DNA of 64,000 bases from Excoecaria cochinchinensis. Its lineage: Eukaryota; Streptophyta; Magnoliopsida; Malpighiales; Euphorbiaceae. Of this stretch, positions 32,579-46,490 are shown piece after piece. Numbering within the stretch: position 1 is the first letter of the stretch; each line of letters starts with the position of its first letter. The DNA lies in the NCBI GenBank assembly GCA_947683425.1, contig CANTUQ010000077.1, positions 2,294,001-2,358,000 on the forward strand. Direction: 5' to 3'. The notes under the pieces are model-generated. The model ran no database searches, was not told the origin of the DNA, and saw only the letters and a program-made list of their open reading frames with translations. A program made the translations under genes and the position numbers.

Positions 32579-35295
32579 ATAGGATAGAATTAAGACATAA
32601 AGAATATAAAACTAAATCTTTGGGTGCATAATTAGTAGACTTACGTGTAATTACCTATTAGTTACATATAGAAAAAAAGGTTTTTGTATGTAAATGGTAT
32701 GGAAAGGTAATTTGATGTATTAATAAGAGAAATTAGTTAGTTGAATTATTGGCAATAGAATGAAAGAAATGCATGTATTTTTGACACCTAATATGGAATT
32801 TAGAGGAAAATAAGTAAATAATGAAACTAAATTTAGATCTAGAAGAATCATACCTAAATAATGAATATAATGTGTATGTAAAGGCTAAGTAATATAGAAA
32901 AGTGAGAAATGATGAGATAAAAGTTATATATTTATCATGGCATATAATGATACTATGATGAATATGAATATGTGATGTGATTAATATTTTAAAGAAATAA
33001 TTTGATTTAATGCCATTGGATTTTACACTTGCATTTTCATATTCTTTATGCTTGTATATGTGTGTGTATGTATATATATAAAGGTAGGTAATATGAGACT
33101 AATTGGAAGTAATTGCATAAGAGGTAACATAGACATGACAGATAAGTGAATAAGTGCAAAGTGACATAAGTGAATGTACATTGCCCTTAGTAGTCTCGTA
33201 GTTAAATCTATCTCAAGATATAATTTGCTAGCTATAGGGACATCTATACCGCGGTGCGAGTCATGGCAACTCGCTTGGGTAGACTAATGGCGGTCTACCA
33301 TAGTGATACAGTGATTATAGTGCTAAGTGATTTCAGTGCTCAGTGATACAGTGATTATAGTGCTCTAGTGATCACTACTCAGTGTTCTGTCCCGTATATC
33401 CGGTTTGAAGATTTCTGCCGGATAATTACTGGGGGCAAATTAAGAAAATAATATTAAATGCGAAAGTGTAGCATAAATGTAAAAGAAATGAAATAAAAGG
33501 GTAAAAATGTAAAGAATTAAAAATTAGAAGGACTAAAATGGTAATTTACATACAAAATGATAAATTAAGAATGAAAATAAATGTTAGTGGCAAAATAATA
33601 AATTAGAAGGTAAATTGGTGAATGTAAAATAAATATGTGAATCGAAGGATTAAATGATAAATAAGTAAGAAATTTAAGATTAAAAGTAGTAAAATAATAA
33701 TTATGAAAGGGAGTAAGTATAAGAGGGTAAATTAGTGAATTTAAATAACAAATTGGTAAATCTGAATTAATTGTATAAACTAAGGAAATAAATGGTAACC
33801 ATGTAAGTAAAATATGGATTAAAGGAACATAAAGTAACTTAATGAAAAAAGGAAAAGTTAAATAGTAAAAAGGTAAAACTTTAAATGAGATGTTAATTAA
33901 TAGTGAAGAAGGGAATATTAAAGTATAAAATAGATATTTAACTGAAAAGATAACAAATACATATTGAAATTTCAGACTAAGAAATAAAATGATAGTTTTA
34001 TGATAAAAACTTTAATTGAATAAATGATATTGGTGATTGATCTTATTGACTAATGGCATGATGAAGTGGCTTTATACATGCATATGAATTTCATGACCAC
34101 CAAGGTGTATAACATACATGCATATATGCCAATAGTAATTATAGGATAAGATGAAAGATAAAATCATTCTTGATATGAAAATGGGAAATTAAATGCTATA
34201 TTATATGCACATTGATTGTTTAAGAATCCATGAAATTAGTATGGTTACACATGATAAGCATGTTTTATATATGATCAATATGTAATGAGATTTAGGTTAT
34301 TGAGTTGAAAATTTGACTACAGATGTTTTATGAAGTTTTGCTTATTTGTTTATGGGTGTTGAATGTATTGCATGAATGCTGCTTTATTGTACCGATTGTC
34401 TGTGTTTATTATGGAATTAATATAGATAAATTATAGATGAATAATATTTGGTATATTGAATATGAAAAATAGTTTCATATTGAATCGTTTAATATAAACA
34501 GAGGCGTAAATGAATGTTTATTCTGCTAAAGTAAATAAAATGTGTGAATACTATGAAATGGAAAGTAGTGACCATTATACAAAAACATAATCATGTATGT
34601 GTGTTTGAATTGTACTTGTATATTTAATATATTGGGTATTGGATAAGTAAATTTGGTAGTCACCATTAAACTTTTAGCTTAGCGTGTGGTTTTCTTTTTC
34701 CATGCATATGTAAAGGATAGCGATCAAGCGATAGACATGATTAGTCTGATGGGTTATTATTGGATTGGAGTCATGTCAAGAAAGATGATAGTTCAATTAT
34801 AATTTGAGATAAAAGTTTTGTATCGGACATATATATTTAAGTTTTTAGTTTATAATATTTGATGTTATTCGTGTAATAGAACTTTTTATTACATGTGGTA
34901 AATTTTAGAGTGAGCATGTCATGTTATGGACAAGGAATTGATCATTATGACATACTTTGCATAGTTGAAATAAGTATCAAATATTGTTGAAATGTAAGAT
35001 TTGCATGTTATGTATGATTGATTGTGTAATAGAGGATGGGAAGCTTGCATTGGAATTTGATTTGGAGAATTGGAGATGGTTTGTGTGATTTAAAAGTGTC
35101 AAAAGAAATTTTCTTTTCAGGGGATAGGCAACATTATAGAGGAAACTTTGTCGAAATTTTGGTAAAATTAATGGTACACTTGGATGACTTATAATTTTAA
35201 GAAGAAAAATTTTAATATCCAAATGCAATGGATTTTAGAATAGGTTGTAACATTCTTAACCAACTCGTACACTAGATCGGGTATAGGGTGTTACA
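32579..35295 (+). repeat. Decayed LTR body with TGTTACA end
   Basis: AT-rich, no coding frame. GCTTAGCGTGTGG near 34678 and the end GGGTATAGGGTGTTACA at 35295 are typical of a plant TGTAACACCC-type LTR in plus orientation. A short CAGTGAT/AGTGCT repeat patch lies at 33300-33385. The other boundary is unclear. Confidence 0.45.
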
Positions 35296-35488
35296 CAATT
35301 AATCAAGCTAAGAGATAGGTGTAGTAATAAACTCAACACCTTTATAAATCTATGCCTAGAAATCAAAAAATTTAAAGTCTTATATGTACACAATTTGTCT
35401 CAGTCCAATAGCCCTCACAACAGAACTCAAGTCCTAAATTCTTAATCTATTATTCTACTCCTAATAGTGAGAGATTCATGAAGATGTG

Positions 35489-38025
35489 TGTAACACCCCC
35501 TTCCAATACGTAGGCAATCCCATCCGATAAGGAGTGAGATGCTGTATGAGTCAAGGTGTCACCACACAAAAACACACAGATACAATACAAATTATGCATT
35601 CATCCATAAACATATATACATAAATACAAGGTAATTAAAAACTTTGCGAAGCAATAAAGAAAATGGCTGATCATGCATTAATATAACAATATCCGTTACA
35701 TTACTGTTCTGATCAACAGGCAAAAACAAAAGATGATTACATATCCAAAATATACAAATGCGGAAGCTACACAAAATTACTGATACAGAGAGTTCTATTA
35801 CAAAAGAATCATCTAAGACTACAAAAGCTAAGCCCTACACTAATCTCTTTTGTGTTGGCTTGACTAGCGGCGACTCTCCCGAAGCAAAACACCTTCCGCA
35901 CCTGCACGGGTAAAAATACCGTGCTAAGTGATAAACGCTTAGTGGGGAAACACACAACAATTATGAACGGCCATTCACAATGGTCGTTAAGGCATAACAC
36001 ATTCGATATGACAAATGCGGATAACCATGTTAGATATATAATCATGAATACATAATAGAGACATACATTCAGAAGCTCATATACCCATTCATATACTTGT
36101 TAACTGATAGCCCATAAGAATCATCAAACTCATTCAGATATCATAATCTCGTAACCATTTCAAAGCAGAACAAAACAAATAAAGCACCTGCTGACTCACA
36201 ATAGTGGATAACGAGTATACGGACAGTACCTTACGAGTACGAATCGAATATAGATAGTACCTTACGGGTACGAATCGTAAGACCATTTATCTTATCACAT
36301 TCAAATAATTTTCGGAGGGGACCTTAAACAAGATCCAAATACTGAGGGTTCCCGAGGAACCAAACAGGGACCGGATCGGGGTCCACACGAAACTGAGGCT
36401 GCAGCTAAAAGACTCTATTAGGCATGCCTAACTATCCACTTACTTGACTCTAGCAGGTCATACATAAACCAATTCATGTTTCTGAGCACGACATATAATT
36501 CATCATGTATAATTCGCAATATAATAGACATATAAGCACATTCATAGAGCATACGGTAAGGATGAATTATGGTCAAGACATTTGAAATTCATTATTGCAG
36601 AAAAGGCAAAATCAGAAAGCAAGGCAGGGCAAAAGGCACTATCGCGATCGCGACAGAGGCAGTCTTGCCCAGGTCACGACCTTGACATTCGTCATGATCT
36701 CACGAGGGAACAAGAGTATCTCGCTGTCGCGCTTGCAACAGTGAGATGCCAGCCCAGAATAGATCGGCAGCCGAGCTCTTTGTCGCGCTCATGACAGGCG
36801 TCGCGCTCGCGATAGAGGCTCTGCTGCACGGCTCTGCGGAGAGCTCAGACATGTGCGAGGGCTTCTTTCACCGGGCTCTGTCGCGACCTCGCGATGATGT
36901 CGCGCTCGCGATAGGGTCATGAATTTCAGCAAAGAAAATCTGCAGAAATTCCCTCTTCACAACACTCAAACGCACACATTCAACTCAAACCTCTTCTTAC
37001 CTCAATTCCAGCAACCCAAGCACAATTAGCAACATAAAATACAACATTTATATCAAGAATTCCAATTAAATCATGCCAATAACCACACCAATTTACACAA
37101 ATTGGAATATCAGCACTATTCATCATCATCTCACTCAAGAACACAATTAAGTTCATTAACCCACAATTAAACCTTTTTAACACATCTCAATCATAGCCCA
37201 TAACATTTAAAACCACAATGAACATTAATAACCTACAAATTTCCAGAAATTCATGCATATCCAAAATACCCATATATGAACATCACTTAAAAGGAAGTTC
37301 CCAAACATTATCTCCTTAGCTCCAAATCTAATGAGCTCCACTAGAACCAGCCTTCTCCTTGCCTTTCGGGTCACGGGGAGACTCAACTAACCATCAAACC
37401 AACAAACACACAAAAATACAAACCCTAGATTAAAAACCCAAACCTAGAAAATGAAGAAGAAGAAGAAGAACACAATGGAAATGTAGAAAACTCACCAATT
37501 ACTTCTAAGAATTATCAAAATCCACCAACTCCAACCAATAAGGAACTAGCCAAAGAAAAGAAGAGGAAGAGGGAGTAGAAGGGAAAGCAAAAGAGAGAAG
37601 AGAAGGGGAGAACGGGAATGAAGAACAGATTTTCTGTTCTGCCCCTTCTCTTTCCTCAATTATCCAACCCTCCACTATTCCCCTTTCCACATGGCACAAC
37701 ATGATTGGTGGGTTTTAATAACTCACACCCTAACAACCAACATTGCACATACACAATGCAATCCCCACTTATAATACCCTACAAGTGTGTGAGCACACAC
37801 ACACAAGCACAACCTCACAAACACACCCTAGTATGATATGCTCAAGCACACCCAAACATAACCCAACTAATTCACACCCAAAACACCATGCATGCACTCT
37901 TATACTAACAAGACCCTCAAACATGCATTATTTTTACCCAAAATGCCCTTATTAAAAGCCAAAACACACACAATACATGCACATACAGATGGCTCATTCT
38001 ATTAGGGGGCAAACGGGGTGTGACA
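35489..38025 (-). repeat. Solo LTR, TSD ATGTG
   Basis: It starts TGTAACACCCC, ends GGGGTGTGACA and is flanked by ATGTG at 35484-35488 and 38026-38030. It is 2537 bp with no internal region. The words CACGGTATTTTTACCCGTGCAGG and GCTTAGTGTG-like, read on the minus strand, suggest minus orientation and a Tekay/Del-like family (family inferred). A cluster of CGCGATCGCGA-type palindromes lies at 36640-36915. The copy at 59232-61595 is a relative. Confidence 0.85.
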
Positions 38026-38030
38026 ATGTG

Positions 38031-39150
38031 ACTATAGATTAAAGCTGAATTTTATTCTTTTCCTCAAACCAAATTTTATTTCCTTTAAACCAATTGAAGT
38101 ATTAATCTTACTCTTATTCTTTTCCTTAAGGATAAAACATTTTAATTGAGAAATAAAGTAAATTTAATAGAGAACTTACTAAATTGAAGTAGATTTTTTT
38201 GAAATTTTTTGCTCAATTATATAAAAAATGTTATTGGTCACCGAAGTTTTGCCGGATAGAAATTGAGATCACTTGGAGGAACTTGACATCACCAGGGTCC
38301 TGATGGAGGTGGTCATGAGCCTTAAACTTCATGGTTTGGCTGGAATCAGTGTTTAAACTTCTCGGCATACCATTCGCGATCTACTTATTGCTGATGAATG
38401 GGGAAAAATGGAGAACATCGAAAAGTACGGCTCTTGCCTTTAGAAGCTTGATGGTGTGGTTCGTGTCGCTGTTCGATACTAGAGCTAGCCGGAGAATAGA
38501 GGAGAAGTTTCGGTTTGAGAGGAGAGAGAAATCATGAGGAGAGATGGAAACAGGGATGGTGGAAAAGGCCGAGGTGGGTGGCCGGTCTCTAGAGCTGACG
38601 AAGATAATCCTATCTCTGTCCGATCTTCGATCTCCTTTCTCCCTCTCCCTTCCCTTCCCTTATTCCTTTCTTTCTTTCTTTTTATTTTTCTCGTTTCCTT
38701 TTCTCCTATTCTCGATTTTTCTTCTCTTCTTTCTATTTTTTTTATTTGGCCTTGCTTTTCTTATGGCCATGATTTATAGTCTAGAAAAATCTAAAGGCCC
38801 CTAATTAAATCATTCACAATTGCATCATTCCATATAATGTTGTTTATGTTTATGTCTTAATAATCCCAGTTAAATTCAAAAATTAATTCAATCACCAATA
38901 TAAATTCCCACTTAATCTCTGTTGTTAATTCCATATATGACTTAATTATTTATCCAAAAGTACTTATTGACTGTTTCGGGTCAACTTTTTCTTTTAACCA
39001 CTCTATTACCATTCATCTTAAATTTATTACCCTGACTTTTTTTCTAATCTATAACCTCTATAATATATTCATTTTGGTTAAATTTTGATCCTTCAAATCT
39101 CCAATGAAAAATATTATTCATAGGTTACAAGTTACTATTAATATACTTTC
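38031..39150 (+). repeat. LTR-like remnant
   Basis: Includes a GC-richer block with CCGGAGAATAGAGGAG (about 38460-38600), a CT-rich tract to 38760 and a possible TATA-like TTTATAGT. It may end at 41836 (TTTTGGGGTGTTATA) beyond the inserted solo LTR. The frames at 38331-38804 are not convincing genes. Confidence 0.35.
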
Positions 39151-40578
39151 TGTGAAGCGCACCGAACCCCTTGGGATGCCCCGAAGGCCCGCTCTTAGGG
39201 CTTTCGGGAGAGGTTCATAAAAACTTGTAAGAAATTACAAGGGCGTCTATTTTGGGCAACAAGAAGGTTTCATGGAGTCGCCACCCAATAGAACATTGGA
39301 AAAGTTCGTCTAGCCTCAGTGAGCCTAAGACAGCGCTGCTATGTCCATTTTGGGCAAGCTAGAGGGGTCTTAGAGGTCCCATCCTAATAAAACATTAGGA
39401 TGACCCTCTCGCCTTGTGGAGCCTAGGACTATGCAAGTTAAAGTCTTTTTACGGGACACAAGAGGTGTCTTGGAAGTCCCATTCCAATGAAACATTGAAA
39501 TGGTCCTCTCGCCTCGTTGAGTCCAAAGACCAGAGATGGTTCGGGACTTCTCATTTATTCATACCTTAATTAAGTTAAAATTGAGTTTTGAATTTAAGTT
39601 TTCATCCCTTTTCTCATACTTTTTGATGCAATAATTAGAGCGCAAGTTGATCATCCAAGGAAAGCGGTAAATGAAAGCATAATTAAAATAAAGTACATAA
39701 AAATAAATTATAACAAAACTAGGTGCGGAATACAACCCCCATTGTAAAATAAGTGTAAATCATGCATGAAACGGGTTATTTATCAAGAGTGAAGACATTG
39801 GTCCTCGCATGCATAATTAAAGAAAATAATTTTGAAGTGATAATTTATTTGGATGAAAAATTAGGACATTGGTCCCATTTTGTTACAAAAAATTCTAATT
39901 TATTAATATAAAACTTTATGCGACTTTTTAATTAACGTGTATGAAAATAAACAAACTTATTATGAATTACATATTAAATAATAAAAGCAAATAAAAGCAA
40001 AATAATACTAAAAAATGCTAAAAAAACATATCCCACGAAAATGATGCTTTCAAGCCTCCATGGGCTCCCACTCACCATTGGAAAACTCACACATGAAAAA
40101 TAAGTATTGAAATAAAAACACAAATAAAGATGATGTTAGTAATAAAAAATGAATTAAACATGTAACATGTAAAAAATGAATTAAAATAAATAAAAGAACA
40201 TGCATAATGTATGACAAATTAATTAGATAGCATAATAAAAAATATCTTAACACATGAACAATTTAACATGTATAAATAATAGAAATAACAACAATAGAAT
40301 TCAACATGCATGAAACATGAAAATAATAATGATGACAACAATAATTAATTATAATAAGAAATAAAACTAATAAAAATAATAATGATGATAATAATAATGA
40401 TGAATAATAATAATAATGATAACACTAATCACAATAATAATAACAAATAATAATAATGATGATAATAATATCAAAGAATATGAACAATCCAAGTAAATAT
40501 GCAAGTAATAATAATAATAATAATAATAACAACATCAAAGAATATGAACATGAACAATTAAATATACAAGTAATGATG

Positions 40579-40633
<55 letters not shown>

Positions 40634-41815
40634 TGGTAATAATAATAGTAAATTATAATAATAATGATGATAATAATAATATATGAGCAAAAATAATGAC
40701 AATAATATGAACATGAACAATCAAATAAGGAATAAGAAATAATACTGTGAACAATTAAATAAAAAAATAAGAATAAGAATAATAATATGAACAATATAAT
40801 GATAATAATACTAATATGAATAATTAAATAAGAACACAAGAATAAAAATAACAACAATTATATTAATATGAAATAAGAATAAGAACACAAAAATAATATG
40901 GACAATTAAATAAGAACTAAGAAAATAGATCTAAGAGGATTTACGTGTTAGTTAACTAATTAAAAATTAAAATTGGAGCCAAGAATGCTTACCCTCAAAA
41001 TTGGATGTGATGAATGAAATTGGATGATAAATTCCTTGCTTTCATTTGGAAAAAATAAAATATATAATGAAATTTTATCCCAAGAACAAATAATTGATTT
41101 ATTTGTCTTAAGCAAAAAAATTATGAAAATCAAGAAGCAAATAAAATTCACAAGAACAAATAATTGATTTACTTGTCTTAAGAATTTACTTAAAAAAAAA
41201 AAAATCAAATTAGGACATTTGGAGAATTTTTCTTGAAGAAGAAAAAAATAAGAAGAAGAAGAAGAGAGAAACAATATTTTTCTTAAGAAAAATCCCCCCC
41301 TAAAATCCTCTCTAAAAAACCCATTTTATAACTCCAAAATTCAGAATTTTTATTAAATTGTATTAAATAAATTTAATTCCAATAACTACAAAAAAACTCA
41401 TGAATTTGAAGAGTTTGGAAAAAAAAAAAAGGTTTTTGCATTAAATTACACAAAAAAATGAAGAAAAATCAATTTTTAGGCCAAAAATCGGAAAAACAGC
41501 AAAAATGGGCGAAATGGGGCGACCGACGCTCGTCGGCGCACGCGCCTAGCGCGCTGCCGCAGCTCGACACCCGCGAAATATTTTTTTAAAAATTTTCCTA
41601 AAACACAATAATTTCAAAATATACCTTTTTGTCTCAAAAATAATTTTTAAAACATTTAAAATATTTTTTAAAATACATTTTTATTTATTTCTAATAAATC
41701 AATTTGACAAGGAAATCATCACTTTCAACTTTCATTTTTTTGCCTATAAATAGGTACACTTAATTTCATTATTGGGTAATCCTGATCTAGACTGTCTCGG
41801 GACCCAGTGTCTACA
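39151..41815 (-). repeat. Solo Tat-type LTR, TSD CTTTC
   Basis: On the minus strand it runs TGTAGACACTGGGTCCCGAGA to GTGCGCTTCACA and is flanked by CTTTC at 39146-39150 and 41816-41820. At 2665 bp it matches the LTR length of elements 1 and 2. TATAAAAT on the minus strand near 41323 is a possible TATA box. Microsatellites of (AAT)n and (GAT)n at 40370-40690 give meaningless long frames. Confidence 0.88.
40370..40690. repeat. (AAT)n/(GAT)n microsatellite tract
   Basis: Long AAT runs mixed with ATG and ATC units within the solo LTR, the longest at about 40576-40629. Confidence 0.85.
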
Positions 41816-41836
41816 CTTTCGTTTTGGGGTGTTATA

Positions 41837-42109
41837 TAACATGTGCTACTATCTGTATTAACAATGTGCCATATTGTTAATACTATAATCAAGGATATTT
41901 TAGGTATTAACATAAATGCATGCAATACGAATCTCACATTACAAACACTTTCATGATTTCCTTTACATTATGTTTATATGCCTGAGACTTCATCATAAAG
42001 TTTAAGATTAGATCAAACATATGTAATAAACATAGCACGATATAATGGAAAATGCATTTTATAAATAAACAATCTAAGTTATAAAGTATATGAAATCATT
42101 CTTAAATAC
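41837..42109. other. Unassigned, no gene seen
   Basis: AT-rich sequence between an LTR-like end and the truncated end of the ORF at 42110-42620. The fragment loses similarity at about 42115. Confidence 0.4.
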
Positions 42110-42620
42110 ATGGGCACTAGGGCATAACACTAACAACCCATTTATGATATGACTCATTTGTCGGGATACTCCTATTTGAATGGTAATAACCTCCCAGTGT
42201 TGCCTGTGAACCGCTATATCCGTGGTCAAGACGTCCACACTGGCTGGCAATCTTAGTGCTTGGGCAAAGGCCTTGCGAGTCAAACTGAAATGGTGGCCCC
42301 ACATTTTGAACTGGATGACCAGCTCCTTAGTGTCAGGCCTCTGAAAACCCCCGTACTGAAGTGTAGCTAAAAACTTCCTGGATACCTCAGGGTACGTCCG
42401 AAATGATGGCCTTAGGAACTCTATCCACCCCGCAGCCTCCAGGAGTCTGTCAACCTCATCCAACATCCCCATCTACTGGAGGAATGACCTAGAAATGTAT
42501 CTGCTAGACCAAAACTGAGCCTATATCAGTGCCTCAAAACTCTCTCTGGTCTGTAGTCATCCACTCTAGAGCTAGGATCTCCGGGTATCCCTGTGGCTGG
42601 TTGCGTCTCGGAGGCATCCT
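42110..42620 (-). pseudogene. N-terminal half of a 'putative plant transposon protein' ORF
   Basis: It begins MPPRRNQPQG at 42618. After stops and one frameshift it continues as LDEVDRLLEAAGWIEFL, TYPEVSRKFLATLQYGG, VIQFKMWGHHFSLT, FAQALRLPASVDVL and HRQHWEVITIQIG. This resembles the ORF1-type proteins of plant gypsy elements annotated as putative plant transposon protein; I know no biochemical function. It is cut off at about 42115. A relative is at 59015-62939, where the middle and C-terminal parts are preserved. Confidence 0.6.
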
Positions 42621-43565
42621 GTAAAAAAAGTCAAAAGTTAGTTTGTTTAAAGTCATTCGATCTTATTGGGAGACTTAAATTAGTCTTCATTCCATTATTT
42701 ATCATTTTCTAAATTTTAGCAACAGTTTGGGTGGAATGTGCCCTACCCAAAATTTTCGAGAGTATCCCGATAAGGATATGCTGCATCAAAGAAATAGGCA
42801 ATATTCCGGCAAGAATACGCTTTAAATTACCTACGTAAAATCACAATAAAGGACAGGCTTAGGCCCCAGCAACCACTTTTTCAATTTTCAAGTCACAAAT
42901 TTCAAATTATTATTATTTGCTTTTGAAAAGCTGGCAGCATCTTGACTGAGATGTGCCTAAACAAAGAAAATTTTGGCAGCAGCCCGACTAGGATGCATGC
43001 CACACCTTACATAGCAAAAGCAATAAAAGGACAGGGCTCGAGCTCTAACCAAACAACAAAGGCCTTAGGCCATAATACACCATTACACAGGATTATACCT
43101 GGAAATATTCACATTTCGTAAATGAATACATATTTGTGTTTCCATTATCCATTTATTTATTTTGTTTGTTCTTACTATTTTCTACTAACAGTTTTTTTTT
43201 TCTTATTTTTTTCAATACTAACACAAAATAATCTAACGAAAAAAATGACAGAAAACGTGCAGCATTTTGCCTATATTTTGAAGCATGCATATTCAAAATG
43301 CACTTAAGGCATAATTAAAGAAAGAAAATAAAAAGAAGATGAAAAGTTGGTGAAGAAACTAACCTATAAGTCGATGAAAGAAACTGCAAAAAATAAGAAA
43401 AAAACTGGACCCACACGTGCGCGATCACTCGAGGAGCACTTAGGGGTAAACGGTGCGCGAAACGGACGAAAAATTAGTAAGAAAAGGCTACGTGAGAAGA
43501 AGCAAAGAAAAGGAAGAAGAAAATGATAGGTGAGGCGGCGGAAGGACCTTTTAAAGTTTCGCATG
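42621..43565. other. Unassigned upstream sequence, no gene seen
   Basis: Contains pairs of similar phrases (CCTACCCAAAATTTTCG...GAGTATCCCGATAAGGATA; GCAGCCCGACTAGGATG) that look like degenerate repeats of the element leader. Confidence 0.4.
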
Positions 43566-45240
43566 TGTAGACACCAGATCCTGATACAGCCCAGATCAGA
43601 GTTACCCAATGATGATAAGATGCCTTTTCACAGGCAAAAAGGTTGAAAGTGGTGATTTCCTTGTCAAATTTGCATTTTAGAGTGAAAAAAAATATTTTTA
43701 AAATTAGATTTGAAAAATGGGGTTTAGAAATTGTGTTGATTTTAGTTAATTTTTAATAATAATAAAAAAAAATTTCGAGCGTCGGCGCCTTACGGCAGCA
43801 TGCAGGCGCGCACGCGCTCTGGTGTAACGCCTGTGCGCGCGGCGCTCCGCGCTTGCGACGGGCGGCGAGCCGTTGCTCGCCCGTCTCGCTTGCTAGCGAC
43901 GGGCGTCGGTGGCCCAATTCCGCCGCCAAACGTGATTTTCGCCCCCAAAATCAGTTTTTTTCTGATTTTTCACCAAAAACTCCGTTTTTTATCCCATTTT
44001 TTAGGGTTTTAAAGGTTTTTTTCCTTTTTTAAAATTAAAATTAAATAATATCTGATTTAATTGAGTTTTTTTTCCTTAATTAATTGTTTCTTCCTTTTTT
44101 CTTCATATAAAAAGAAAATGATGAAAAGAGAAAAGGGGGGCGGGGGGAATTTTTTAGGGTTTTTCTTCATCTTTTCTCTTCTTCTTCCTCTCAAAATTCT
44201 CTCTAACTTTGATTGATTTTTTTCACAACAAAAAAAATAAAAATAGTTCAATTCTTCTTCCTTTTTCCAATAGAATTTCTTCTAAACATATTTTTAGAAG
44301 AAGTTTTGTTGATGAACTTGATTTTGAGACAAATCAAATAATTATTTGCTCTCAAAATTCATTTTTAACCTTTTATTTGTTTTCAATTAAATTTTTTCAA
44401 GGTTTTTTTTTTTATTATTTTGAATCACTTTTTGATGAACAATGGATTTTGGGGCAAACAAAATAATTGTTTGTTCCTAAAATTTAATTTTCATTTGATT
44501 TTCTAAAAAATAAGTTTTTTTCCATAAAGGATTTTTTTTCCTTGAGACGAACAAAATAATTGTTTGTTTTTGAGAATTTTTTTGGTTTAATCAATAAAAA
44601 TCATTTTTTAGACAAAGAAATTAATGTTTTGTTCTTAAAGAATTGTCAATTTTCCTTTTATGATTTTTCAAAGATATTTTTTTGGAATAAAATTCCAACA
44701 TTTTATCATATTCAATTCTAATCTTGCACATCACAAACAAGGAAATCAATTATCATTTTACCTTCATCGAATCCGAAATTCTGAGGGTAAACATTCTAGG
44801 CTTAATTTTTTTATTCTCTTTTATTTATTTTTGTTCATATTAAATTAATTAACATGTATATTTTTACTATTTTCATTTATTTATTTATTCTATTAGTTTA
44901 TATTTGCTTTATTTAATATGTTTATATATTATTTTTTGCTTTGATTCCTCACTATTATTTTAACATATAATTAATTAATTCATTTTGATTGATCTTTTTG
45001 CCATATAAATGTTTTATGTTAATTGGGATAACATTAATTAATCATGTCACTCATTTAATTATTTTCATCATTCTTTTATTCTTTTTTATCATTTTTTTTC
45101 ATGGTTATTATTATATATTTATTGTTTATTAATTTATTTGTTTATTTTCATTATTCGTTATTATTGTTATTGTCATGTTCATATTTTTATATATTAGATC
45201 ATTAACATATTAGATGTTGTCTGTGCCGATTCCTCTACTT
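43566..45240 (+). repeat. Tat-type LTR, 3' end truncated
   Basis: Starts TGTAGACACCAGATCC. It carries a GC-rich patch (43776-43925), a TATA-like TATAAAAAG at 44105, CT-rich leader and AT-rich body. No CGTCACA terminus was found; sequence like the interior of element 2 follows. No polypurine tract precedes it, so it is a 5' or truncated LTR. Confidence 0.6.
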
Positions 45241-46490
45241 TCTTCACTGGAATCCCCTTATTACTCCAGGTATGTATTTATCATTATTTTAAAGGTAGTG
45301 CATCCCTTTTGAATTTTCACACTAGCTTTTCTTTGCGAAAAATGTGCCCTTTCAGATTTTCACATATCCATGTGCCTTATTTTTGCTTGGAACGGACCTA
45401 ACCTGATCAAGCGGCTTTTTTTTGAATGAAACTTAAGCACTTGTTTAGTTTTAGATCCAAAACACAAGGTTAAGAGCAAAGCTTAGTATTTTTTTGACAT
45501 AAAATTAGTCAGTGTTTTGCATGATATCCTTGATACCTAGCTTCGTGTTTAAGTATTTCTAACTTTTTGTCTTCTTTTGCTTGTCAGATATGGCTGCAAG
45601 AGGAACTAAGATTGTTATCCGAGCCTCCTTCCCGGGTGATCAACACTTACTATTTGAGGCATTTTCTCCCTTGACAATGGTTATACACCTTCGAATCATC
45701 TGATGACGGTTTTGGTCGACAGTCGACCCTTATAAATGGCGATCTGAGCTTCATGTGTCTCTGGCTACCTCTTTCTTCTGTGACTTAAGATGGTCCTTTA
45801 GGATGCCTACCTTTATGCGGAGTTCACGAGGCCACTTTCTGTATCATTGCTCGTTGTGCTCGACAATTTGGAAGTCGCCAGGATATTGTGAGATGCCCAT
45901 TGTCATTTTAGGGTGGCGTCCTATCTTCGGCCTTTGTCACCTAGTACCATGATCTTTAGGCTCAACTTCCTGTGAAGACAACATCCCATGAATTGAAGAA
46001 TGTGAGTTCACTACCTCGCTTGCATACTAGAGATGGGTTACTAACCCTGCAGTCGACAGCAGAACTCATCGACTCAAGCATCTAAATGGCAAGAGTAGTA
46101 GAAGATAGTTTGTTAGATATCAATAATGTTTTCATTTTTATGCTGGAACTGAGTGGGATGAATCGAATTTTGATGTTTTGAATTTCATTGTCATAATTAT
46201 GTATATTCTTGATATGATTTCATCACACATAATCATTCTTTGACATGAATATCAAAATGCAAAAGCAATATCGAATCTTGGGGGAAAACTCACTAGCATT
46301 AAAACTCCTGTTTCCAATTAGCCATTTCAGGTTTTCTTGATTGGATAGTTTCTCTCAGCTCCTAATTTTTGTCCAGGGTACCTTTTTTCAGTTTTCACCC
46401 TGTCTAGGTGCCCAATTTTAGCAAGGTTGCCATTTTTCAGTTTTCGATTCGTAGTGCATTTATTCTCTTTTTTTTTATTATTTTTAGTCT
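45241..46490. other. Decayed internal sequence of a Tat-type element
   Basis: The part at 45290-45420 aligns with the reverse complement of 54890-55010 in element 2 (GGTAGTGC, TTTTCACACTAGCTTTT, GATTTTCACATA). The part at 45592-46086 starts ATGGCTGCAAGAGG and reads as a protein-like stretch with several stops that I do not recognise. About 46130-46330 resembles 53570-53720 of element 2. Confidence 0.45.

Noticed and set aside
30944..35295. One large solo LTR from TATAGCACCC to GGGTGTTACA
   Set aside because: The flanks TAACT and CAATT do not match, and a foreign Tat-type LTR piece lies inside without its own boundaries; kept as separate fragments.
43800..44012. Frame in a GC-rich patch after the LTR start
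   Set aside because: Corresponds to the GC-rich patch found in all Tat-type LTRs here; no similarity to a protein.
45755..45952. Plus-strand frame with SLATSFFCDLRWSF
   Set aside because: Part of a stop-ridden protein-like stretch that I could not place in any family; listed only as decayed interior.
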